A DNA stretch of 28,011 bases from Gracilariopsis chorda (lineage: Eukaryota; Rhodophyta; Florideophyceae; Gracilariales; Gracilariaceae), in NCBI GenBank assembly GCA_003194525.1, contig NBIV01000910.1, positions 1-28,011 on the forward strand, written 5' to 3'. Both the position numbers and the translations under genes were made by a program. Below, piece by piece: positions 9,501 to 18,137 of this stretch. Every line of letters begins with the position of its first letter. The first letter of the stretch is position 1. The notes under the pieces were generated by a model that was not told where the DNA came from, searched no databases, and was given only the letters and a program-made list of their open reading frames with translations.

Positions 9501-10751
9501 CTTTGAAGGGTTTTGAAGCTTTTGAGCACTTTGTTGTATTATAAGCCTGGTTTAATAAAAGTTTGTTCTTGCACTCGATCATCACTCTTACTACTAATGT
9601 TATGATTTGGGGTATGTGAACAGATTTACGCACAGAGGGGCAGAAGTTGCAAATCCGATATCCTCATTGCAGCTCCATGCCACGCTGCATTTTACTGAGA
9701 GCGGTAGCTGTCTCTTTCACGATTCGTAAAGGGAAAGGGGGTGATCCTGCATTTCTGTCTTTCTACTTGGTGTATGCGTAGTATTGGAACCCGATCTTTT
9801 TGTAACCTGAAAAGTACTGGGAGTCATTGAACGCACATTGCAAAAACGAGCAGCTGCGTATTGCTGTGGCAGAAGTTATGTTAGACTCCTTAACCTCTCT
9901 CACGTTGTTTCTCAATTTGCTTTCCACCGGTCTCATGCTTCTATCATATTTGTGCTAGACTTCACGTAAGATGTACAACTTGTTCTTGCTGAACATGATG
10001 GCAGCTACGGAGCAACAATTGTTTACGAAAGGCACCTGATCTCGCTAATGTACCAAAGCTGCAAAAATTTCCAAACTACATCGCCACTTTACACAAACCG
10101 CTGCACTAACTACAAGTTCTAACATAGTATGTTTCTATAGAAAGAACAAAAGTACGAGAAGAATTGAAGAGATTGATCACGCCCAACAAAAATCTGTGCA
10201 GCCGAAGAAGGCATTGAGTCCCGAGGCTGAAAAAGAAAATATACACTGCACGGTATAATTACCGATTCGAACCCTCAAGTCGTTCCATAGATGAGTATGG
10301 ATGAAACTTTTGTTCTGTTCTTGTTCCGGGTATGAAGTTGGTAAGATTAAGTGCAGGAGGGTTGAGTGGAGCGGAAACTGCGTAAACCTCGTCGTATGAG
10401 CATTGGGCGGGTCTGGAGAGTACGAAATTCCTAGTGTGAAGAATCTCATACCAGCTTGAGATGTTTGGGACGTAGTCCGACTTAGAACGGCACTTGACTG
10501 ACGCGATAACGAATTGACAGCTTGCCAGAACCGTAAAACGAGACGGCTTGAACAGAGGTCCAGCTGGAGCCAGCCTTCCATGACAGGACGCCAAACCAAG
10601 GCGAAATCCATTGGAAAGTTGTATGAGCAACAGGCGAAATAGCATGCGGGATAGAAGATGTATTTGGAATCGCGAATGCTTAGGACCCATACGGGATAGA
10701 AGCAGCAAAATTTGATTCACAATTCTACGAACTTCATGACATATGACTCTG
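9501..10751. other. No recognised gene; strongly diverged between copies
   Basis: No recognisable family on either strand. Frames on - (10177-10611, 10259-10870) may hold remnants of the Ser/Gly/Tyr-type C-terminal tail of the adjacent RRM gene (for example AIPNTSSIPHAISPVAHTT), but they are full of stops. About 50 differences from copy 2 (25797-27024) occur in this 1.25 kb, mainly one-base indels. A TTCGAA motif near 10263 looks like a tRNA T-loop but is not supported by a stem. Confidence 0.4.
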
Positions 10752-11302
10752 TTACTTTTGAGAGGATACATGTAATGAAGAGGTGGATGAATGAGTAGAA
10801 GAAAAGGGCAGTAGAGCAGCTGCTGCCTCGCGTCCAAGACGTGCGTCAAGCGCTTGTTTCGGCTCCGCACGCTTTACCTTGACGTGTTTATGCATGATTT
10901 CGTGGTCTACATCCACCACTTTGTGGAATGTTAGTTCGGATGTAAACGTGATAAAGCCAAAGCCCCTCGAGTTATCAGTCTGATGGCCGTACATGACCTG
11001 ACATTCTGCGATATCACCGAAGCGAATAAAGTGGGCATGCAGATCGAAACGTCTGCTTCGCGACATGTGGTGGGTAAACTACCGATGAAGAATTTCTTTG
11101 TGGCACGCCAGGCATTGCTACATGACGGAGGCACCCATTCCGAACGCGGCACAACTATCTTTGCCTCGAACACTCGGCCGTATAAGTCGGGAAATTCTGC
11201 GGCGACTCGCCCGGCAACAAGCTCATTGGCCGCAGTGGCCGTACCGAATTGACGAAATCTTTGGAATGGGATGGTCACGCGACAGCTGGTTGCGCACTTC
11301 AA
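10752..11302 (-). pseudogene. Two-RRM hnRNP-like RNA-binding protein relic, copy 1
   Basis: Reading on -: the end of a first RRM (TAANELVAGRVAAEF, YGRVFEAKIVVPRSE), a linker, and then a nearly complete second RRM with RNP2 KFFIGSL, LHAHFIRFGDIAECQV, RNP1 SRGFGFITF and the C-terminal strand KHVKVKRAEPK. The KRAEP ending is typical of DAZAP1/Musashi/hnRNP A-type second RRMs, which bind mRNA in nucleus or cytoplasm. One base is missing between TTCREADV and DLHAHF, so RNP2 and the rest of the domain lie in different frames; both copies share this. The front of RRM1 is not recognisable. A TAA at the tail (after VSSQK) is specific to copy 1. Confidence 0.8.
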
Positions 11303-11529
11303 ACAGGAACAATCTCTATTGCTGGATATAAAGCGCTGTACATAATCATTAGTTCAGCGAAAAAAGGTGCACGTAAATTCATTTTCTCGAAACAATATAT
11401 TACAGGCAGCGACGCATGTTTGCATGTATTACACGTTTGGGTCCCGTCACAATGTATGGGACACGATCCATTGTCCTCAATGATAGCTTTGCTGCCCGGC
11501 TTGCACCTGACCTGTACACTACAGTACCA

Positions 11530-12760
11530 CTTTAGCAATGGTCTCTTCTTCCAACCTTGGAGAATGCAGTGCTGATTCCTCTTTATCAATACCTCGACGA
11601 TCGGCCCGGCCACTCATTTGCATCTATTCGCCTCCGGCAGGCTTTCTGAACTGTAACCCGTCAAGCGGCCTGATACTGGTAAACAGCACTGTTTTGGCTG
11701 GCACGTTTAGTCCCATCTCAAAAGTCTCTGTCGCGAAAAGACATTTCAATAGCCCTTACTGAAATAGATTTCAAGAACCTCATTTACAACGGGAAGGGTC
11801 CTGAATGATGGATGTCAATTTCGAGATCCAGCAGTTGGAAAATGGGTGTTGTCTGGAGCAAATCCTGATCCTCGTCGTTCAGAGATGCTACCGCATTTTG
11901 AGATACTCGCGCTATGTTCGTTCGATATTCAAATGGCCAATCTATTCCGAGTATTCACGTGCGTTTGGAATCGTAGCGCTCAGGAGTACAAATCTGACAG
12001 TTTGCGGAACAAGGATGATTGATTCCTCCCACATGACCCCTCTTTCTTTGTCCCGCATATAGTGAACTGCATCAAAAATAACTCAAGAGACCTCACGTAC
12101 AACTTAAATTCCTCTGTAGAGCATGCTTCTGAGAGTTTTGGTAGTCATTACACGACAAGAGGTATTCTTGTTATCGTTGCATCCCCGGTCATCAGTCTAA
12201 CATCACTAAATTCTGCTTCAAGTTCTCGATATTTCTGATTGCTGAGGGCTTTGATCGGCGACGTATACCTTACCCTTTAGTTGTCTCTTCGTGCCATCGT
12301 ATTCCGTTATCGCTGTCTTCAATGCGTTCGTGTGTGCTGCAACCAGAACGCTCTCGTTCCGCTCTACCCCTTTTACAATTTCCCGCTCAAATGAATTCAA
12401 TGAAAGGGAATACTGCTTCGCCGGTTTCTCTGGCATCTTAAGCTCAGAAATGTTGTATTCTTTTTTGCAGTCTCCGCGAAGGAAAATGTCATGCTTACAT
12501 GATGTTTTTAGCATTGGTGGAGATTGCACAAGCTTGTCGGGCAGAACAGACGATCCTGTTGTTCCCGTCGATTCCACACGAAATGTTATACAACGTGGCA
12601 TTGAACTAGTAGAGGGAAGTTTTGAAGACACCAATGCTGGCTCTTGTTCTTCACATGTGTGAACATCATTGCTCGAGTCCTTATCTGCAAGCCTTGGTTT
12701 CTTCGAAACAACATGGGGATTGGCCCCGTTTAAACCTGTGCTATCTCTCTTATTTGACAT
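11530..12760 (-). pseudogene. MTR4: MTR4-type exosome RNA helicase relic, copy 1
   Basis: MTR4 (SKIV2L2) is the nuclear DExH helicase that feeds RNA to the exosome. On -, a 180-codon frame starts at ATG 12760 with a polar N-terminus containing a basic KKPRL patch, then SLNSFEREIVKGVERNESVLV and AHTNALKT (residues 142-149; family AHTSAGKT, so Walker A is lost). Further downstream in shifted frames come [36 protein letters not shown] (family DEVH, Glu to Ala), [23 protein letters not shown] and QMSGRADRRG (family SGRAGRRG). Stops of all three kinds interrupt it. The stretch between ATIPNA and FATETF is roughly a third of the family length, and the arch and C-terminal stalk are missing. The family identification is firm; helicase activity is excluded by the motif losses. 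Confidence 0.88.
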
Positions 12761-13940
12761 AATTGGGGCGAAAGATGTGTTCTTAGGTTATCAATGGATG
12801 CCGATTGGACCACGCAAAGTAGTTCTCTTCCCAGAATTCTCATCTTTGCTTCCCTATCGGCTGGCACCCGCTATATGCTCTACGGGTAGTATAAATTGAG
12901 GAGTAGGATTCGGCGGTGACCACGAGCGTGAGGTGGTTGGACCTCAAGCTATGTCGTAAAGTTAAGTTTGTTGAGCTTGTGCTCGTGCACTCCTCTCCTC
13001 TACAACTACTTGCAGTATGAGGAACTCTTACGCTGTACGGAAAAGGGCCCCTACAGGATGCTAGGGACATAACAATAACCTCCAGCTTCGCAAGAAAGTG
13101 CTCACAAAAGCAACGAGGAAGTGCCGCAACAATTGCAGGTTCAAACTTTTGGAACTTAGGAAGATCTGAACGTCTGTTCACATCAACCGCGGATCAACCC
13201 TGCGGCTGTAGCCCCACTGTCATATCTCCAGTGCTATTGCACTGCACAACAGTTGCAATGATTCAATTAAAAAAAAAAAGACAAAAAAACCTACGAGACA
13301 GGGGTGTAGAATTCTACGCATCTACCCGTGAATTGCTAGCTCCTTCTCATGACGCCGCCGGCGGCGTTTCTCAACTACGTGTAGGGACCGATTTGTCGAG
13401 GCGACCACACCATGATGCTCTAGTCGCCTGGAAAGTTTCGAAACGAAACGACCACTGAAGTGCTCTCGTTGCTCTCATGGAAACATCGATATCAATGGTA
13501 CCTTACATTTTTCACGATACTCATGCGATTTATTAAAAGGTTTCGGCCGTTATGCACCAAAGGGATAGATTTCTTCTCGAATGGGGCAGCAGAGATAAAG
13601 GTGTCACTCAGTGCGGAAGCTAGACGTCTATGCAAACATGATTATGATGATGATGGACTGCTCCTATCGTCGTCACAGTTTTAGATTTCTGCTTTGTTTG
13701 GGGTCTCGGGTCACTGCTATCATCTAGATTATCGTATTCTCCAGGTGGTCCTGCAAGCAGGTAGAGAAATGCGCGTGCCTCCGCGATCGCTTTCCATCTG
13801 AGCCGCTCACCGAAGCGCTATTTTCATTAAATCCCTCCCGTGATTAAATCCTACGCCTGTGTCGGTTGTACTCCATCTTCTGCGTGCGCAAGTCCATGCT
13901 GACGGCAATCGACGCACGGCACAGACCACTGCCGCATTGA
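12761..13940. other. Intergenic region upstream of MTR4 and NDUFA13 relics
   Basis: No recognised gene. It would contain the promoters of the divergent MTR4-like (-) and NDUFA13-like (+) relics. A - frame (12840-13181) and + frames (13231-13458, 13460-13684) are open but have no recognisable content. Two A-runs (13267-13290) and a 16-bp perfect GC palindrome at 13352-13367 are the only notable sequence features. Confidence 0.35.
13352..13367. repeat. 16-bp perfect palindrome
   Basis: ACGCCGCCGGCGGCGT reads identically on both strands. It lies in unrecognised sequence between the MTR4-like and NDUFA13-like relics. It may be a protein-binding site or chance in GC-rich DNA. Confidence 0.6.
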
Positions 13941-14555
13941 GCCGTACGACAGGAGGTTGCTCCCAACGGCGGATATGCTCCTATCAACATTGCCAGAAAT
14001 GTTCCCCGCTCAATCGGGCCTGCCGCCGGCCCACTCTTGTTCGGAACCGCGCTGATCATTTCATACAGCTTCTATTGCATTAGTACTTTTTACATTAAGC
14101 GAAGATGTGTGATTTCATGTGATTTCATCCGTCCAATAACACCTCCACATGTCTCAATCAATCTGACCCTGACTTGACCAACCCTGCTCTCTATTCGTGC
14201 TCAATTTTGTTTGGTAGGGATTTGCAACAAGAGAAGAAGAACATTCTTTTAGCGATCATTCCGTTTTTACAAGCTAAGGATGAAGCTCGTTTTGTAGCAA
14301 AGGTAAGTGTCAATCCCTGATTTATATGCTCGTACCGCCTCATGAAATCAGAGCAAAGACACTTAAGGAGCTCGCAATTCGTATCCTGTTCGTCCCTTCC
14401 TTGGTGTGTTCTTCTATTTGTAGACAGAACAATACAGCAAATGGGAAGCAAACGTAATGGCGGATATCCCTAGCTGGAAGGTAGGGAAAAAGGTGCAAAA
14501 GTTTAGGAGTTTCATGCCTCCAGTTAGAGGAGAAGATCCGGTTTCTTACGATTAA
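13941..14555 (+). pseudogene. NDUFA13: NDUFA13 (GRIM-19/B16.6) complex I subunit relic
   Basis: NDUFA13 is a single-span membrane subunit of mitochondrial NADH:ubiquinone oxidoreductase. Exon 1 (13941 to about 14082) reads QEVAPNGGYAPINIARNVP and then the membrane segment PLLFGTALIISYSFY, matching the family start. The next exon (14218-14302) reads DLQQEKKNILLAIIPFLQAK then DEARFVAK. A GT-AG intron (14303-14423) leads to TEQYSKWEANVMADIPSWKV and the C-terminal MPPVRGEDPVSYD with TAA at 14555. The family's KDVPGWKVGE and WMPP motifs are recognisable. Odd points: a TGA directly precedes the QEVAP frame with no ATG, and the first intron's apparent boundaries (acceptor GGTAG at 14217) do not rejoin in frame. 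So the gene is either broken or has a small unseen first exon. It is seen once, since copy 2 ends earlier. Confidence 0.8.
14303..14423 (+). other. GT-AG intron in NDUFA13 relic
   Basis: Donor GTAAGT at 14303, acceptor TATTTGTAG ending 14423, 121 nt, phase 0. It joins FVAK to TEQYSKWE, matching the continuous family sequence at this point. Confidence 0.75.
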
Positions 14556-14989
14556 CGCTTGTACGAGAACAATAACCTTTAGCAGCAGGGTAAAGTAGCT
14601 TTCTCATGTTTCAAGACAAAAGAGTGTCAATAGAATACATTCTATCAACCTTAATTCTATCACTGAACCAGAACACATGCAGATGAAACACGATACAGAT
14701 GTAGTATGAAATTAGGCACTGTCTACGTCGCGTTTCAAACAGCGAAAGTCTTCAAAAGCGTGTTCAGAAGTACCGGTGGCTGCACTTCTGCTCCCTCGCC
14801 CCACTAGACTGACGTGTTCTTCGCAGAATCCAGCGTTATCGCGATGTGCTCCCAGAGAATCCCCGGCCTACTTCAATCGTGTGCTTTTCTCACATTCCTG
14901 GGCTTTGCAAACTCACAGTTCAAGCGAGCCACAAATGTTCAAGCGTTGTAGCAGTACCCGCGTCACCTCTCTGTCCGAAGTCGAGATGC
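14556..14989. other. Intergenic/leader region before the DUF3326 relic
   Basis: No recognised gene. A + frame opens at 14776 (MAALLLPRPTRLTC) and is Ser/Arg-rich like a targeting leader, but it is not in the frame of the following DUF3326 segment. It may be a decayed transit-peptide region; this is speculative. Confidence 0.3.
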
Positions 14990-15990
14990 ATTGGTTGTGT
15001 GTTCGCAGCATACAGCAGTGCTCACAGTCCCCACAGGTGTTGGGGGTGCCATCGGCGGGTACGCTAGCGATTCACTTCCGGCTGCAAGACTTCCCCCACG
15101 CGTCACTGACACGCTCATTATTCACTCGGATGTTCTGAAAGGCGCACTAATGTATTGGCCAATCTCCAATGCGTTATACGTGGAAGGATACGCTCTTGAT
15201 CGATTTGCTTGTGGAGAAATGGGTCCCAGCCCCAGTGTCATCTACATCAAATCGTCTCAGAATAGTACTTGATTCAGGCAGGCCCGAAGAGACCATCCTT
15301 CGCCATAGATACACCGCAGATGCTGCCCGTGCTACATTAGGCTTGGATATCACGCACCGCACAACAACGTATTTTGACAATTATTTGTCAAAATAGCGTC
15401 ATCGAAGGGAGGCGCTTCATGGGGGATTACCGCTGATCCAGCGGCTTTGTTGCTTTCAGTCCAGCACCTCGAAAAGCATAGCTGTCAGGCTATAGCAGTT
15501 GTTTCCCAATTTTCTGAGGAAGATCATGTACAACTCGCAAACTACCGATCTGGAAACGCAGTTGATGCGAATTCTGGTGCAGAAGCAGTGATCAGCCATC
15601 TTGTAACTCGAAAGTTCCACCTAACATGTGCGCATTCTCCACCACTTCAACCGCTGCAAGCAGATGACAGCGTTTCACCAAAGTCAGCAGCGGAAGAGCT
15701 TGGCTATACAGTTTTGTCCAGCGTGCTTGTTGAGCTTTCTCGAGCACCTCATCTGGTTTCCAACAATCGGACGGACGTAGATTCTTCAGTTACTACGGCG
15801 GCGAATGTAGCCCTGCAGTGGTGAGGCTACCCAGTAGAGCCGACATGATGGTGATTGCGGTTAACGAAAATATCACAACGCTCGTTGTCAGAGCATCAAG
15901 TGCAGGAATTGATGACTCAACGCTAGTTTATGCTAGAAGTTACGCTGACGCTGCTGGCCTAGTCGCACCACACAGGGCCCGTATAACTAT
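14990..15990 (+). pseudogene. DUF3326-family protein relic
   Basis: DUF3326 proteins have unknown biochemical function and, as I recall, occur in cyanobacteria, algae and plants. Segments appear in family order: VLTVPTGVGGAIGGYASDSL, YWPISNALYVEGYALDRFA, then in a second frame RIVLDSGRPEETILRHR and ADAARATLGLDIT, then back in the first frame NYRSGNAVDAN, GAEAVISHLVTRKFH, CAHSPPLQPL and SAAEELGYTVLSSVLVELS, and after a TGA at about 15822 in a third frame VIAVNENITTLV and YADAAGLVAPHRARI. At least three frame changes and several stops make it non-functional as written. The last frame stays open to 16339, across the repeat boundary, with no further recognisable content; its tail is also at 1-215 of the window. 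Confidence 0.85.
15370..15395. repeat. Perfect 11-bp inverted repeat with 4-nt loop in the DUF3326 relic
   Basis: Arms 15370-15380 and 15385-15395 (core TTTTGACAA against TTGTCAAAA) flank TTAT. It lies where the relic's conserved reading is lost between two recognisable segments, next to a TAG stop. It could be an excision footprint or insertion remnant, or chance in AT-rich sequence. Confidence 0.6.
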
Positions 15991-16686
15991 CTCCTCGCTT
16001 CAAACATCTGTAGCTCTTTTAAAGATTCATCCAATAACAGCGCCTTCCACGGATAATGCCTTGCTTCGCACTTTTGACACAATACAACGTAGAACAAACT
16101 CAGTCCCTCTGCAGCAATCCGCGGATAAGATAAATTCGACTTCTTGCATCGCGTATGGCAAGAGACAAAACAGGCTCATCACGAATTTGGTGCGCCCTGA
16201 TCGCAATCTCCTAGCGACTAACTTTAGAACAAGAAGATCAGAATACGCAACTCCACCAAGGAAACCATCGAGGTGCCCGAAGCGCTCTATTCTTGAACCC
16301 GGAGACAGACCCGTTCCAAAGTTCATGATCACAATTTAAGCCAAAGACTAAAGTCCTTTTCGCGCACGTGGGCCCAACAGCTCTTTGTGAAGGGCGCGGA
16401 TGACAGAAAAAGAAACGGTGCGTTGCATCCGTGTATACTGATAGCTGTTGAACTATTTCGCATGCCGATCGGTCAGGGGTTGGTAGATGGTGGTGAAGAA
16501 ATGTTTCAGTCCTGAGACTCGGCAGAAGTGTTGGCAAACATCGAGGTGAATTGGGAATCACTGTCCGTGTGGAGATAAGGCGGCAGTCAATACCAAACAA
16601 GTGCGCTCCGGGGTCTACGTACATACTACGGCTCAAAAGCTTTCGAGAACAAAAAGCAAACTAATGAATTTGGAATTCTTTCCTGC

Positions 16687-16950
16687 TTGGCGGAAGAAGA
16701 GCACACGAATAATCGCAAGACTTTTCGTTCGGCTCTAAGCAACGGGGGCATAGTGAAGGGGTGGGTGACATTACTGATCACCACTTGGCATGGCTTAGCG
16801 GAGAACAAGTGGGTGGCAGTCAGCAGGAACTTAGGGCACAAAGCTGACGCGTTTGAGGATGTATCGTTTGCGCGAAAAGAAGACACACAAGTCCTGAAAC
16901 GAGCTCTACGAATGTTTCGAGACGAGACCGCATTCAAAACGAGTCACTAA
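16687..16950 (+). CDS. Hypothetical ORF, unrecognised (copy 2)
   Basis: Second copy of the 88-codon frame at 563-829. It is identical except that one added A in a short A run replaces the final residues and ends the frame at 87 codons. A length-changing indel near the end in one copy, with no family match, argues against strong constraint. Confidence 0.18.
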   Translation: MAEEEHTNNRKTFRSALSNGGIVKGWVTLLITTWHGLAENKWVAVSRNLGHKADAFEDVSFARKEDTQVLKRALRMFRDETAFKTSH

Positions 16951-17009
16951 CTAAAGTGACTCCCATCACTATAACACAGTCTCCTGGTGACGAAAAACGG
17001 TTTCTTGGA

Positions 17010-17054
17010 GGTGGGAGTGAACTGCAGCCCTCCGGGCTGCACTTCACTTCCACC
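17010..17054. repeat. Near-perfect 21-bp inverted repeat (hairpin), copy 2
   Basis: Exact second copy of the hairpin at 885-929, with arms 17010-17030 and 17034-17054 and loop TCC. Short A-run length changes occur close by (17090-17100), but the hairpin itself is unchanged. Confidence 0.8.
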
Positions 17055-18137
17055 ACGAGCCTGCCATTTCTAGATATAATAGTAAAGCAGAATCCGAAAA
17101 AACGCAGCGGCATTTCTGAGTACAGAGCTATCTGCAAAACTCTCGGCATTGGTGATGAAAAGAATGAATTTGGTAGCGTCGAGATGCTATGCTAGTCCTG
17201 AAGTGTAAGAACGGGCGTCGTGGAGCCAGACCTAGGCAGCGGAAGATCTCGAGTTTTTCTGACAAATACAATCTCAGGATGAGAGTGACACTGTCAAACT
17301 AGAACTACCACTGGGCCGAGAGCGACTCTTTATCAGGCAGCTTCACGCTGCATGGCCAGGATTCATGATGTTGTAAAACTCGAAAAAAACAGATGATATG
17401 ATATGAGGGCTTGATCACCAAACGAGGCTTGAATGCGAGAGAAAGTTGAGAAGGAGCGATACGTCCTTGAAGGACTCGTGTCTGCATTTAAGTAGAAAGC
17501 GTTACCATTTTCGGAGTACGTTTGGTGCGGAAACGGATTGCACGTGAGCGCGTTGAGCTGGAGCGTTCGGCATGTTACCAATGATGGCCAGGGTAAATAT
17601 CGGTCACGTGAGCATTACACTTAGGGTCAGAGCAGAGGCGTTGGGCAATGCGACGGGTGTGATGTTGGTGCGTGGCAAGGTACTAACTCTCAACCCACCA
17701 CCTGGCACGTAGTGAGTTGAGAGACCGACCGCGGGGTGTCACGTGAATCTTGAGACAACGCGTCTTGTAATCTCTACGTAGGTGCATCACAAGCGCGGTA
17801 CGGCTGAAGCAAGGCTGCCGGAGAGAGATTGCCGACAGCGCAAAAGCTGTGGTATCTACATGTTTCCGGGAGAATGCACCGAAACAGGCGCCATCGGTGC
17901 GGTAACATTCGTAGTCGATAATCAGCAATACGCGACCGAAAGTGCTGACACACAGGTGAACTCGAACACAGTGCCGCTTGGCATGTCAATAGCCGTCACT
18001 CTCTCTCGCCAGCGGGCGGCGATCACATTTTCCTTTTTCAGCCGGCTTGAAAAGCGGTCAAAACGACGCCTTAGGGCAGCCGCGCCAAGGACAGTGCCGG
18101 TACGAAACCGACGCTGTCACATACGCAGCAGAAATAA

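Larger units (their letters stand above)
1..16124 (+). repeat. 16.1-kb direct repeat unit, copy 1
   Basis: The sequence starting at position 1 recurs from 16125 in the same orientation and stays alignable to the window end. The offset is 16124 at first, 16305 after a 181-bp insertion in copy 2, and about 16291 near the RRM relic because of many small indels. Only 1-11719 is seen twice; 11720-16124 is seen once. The true seam cannot be placed because nothing upstream of position 1 is visible. The unit could belong to a longer tandem array, be a simple segmental duplication, or reflect joining of two haplotypes in assembly. Confidence 0.97.

Noticed and set aside
10255..10275. tRNA T-arm-like motif (TTCGAA context, - strand)
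   Set aside because: The flanking bases do not pair as a T-stem, and no acceptor, D or anticodon arm is found at the right spacing.
12840..13181. 113-codon frame on the - strand as a gene
   Set aside because: Ser/Arg-rich, no recognised family, and it lies in the likely promoter region of the MTR4-like relic.
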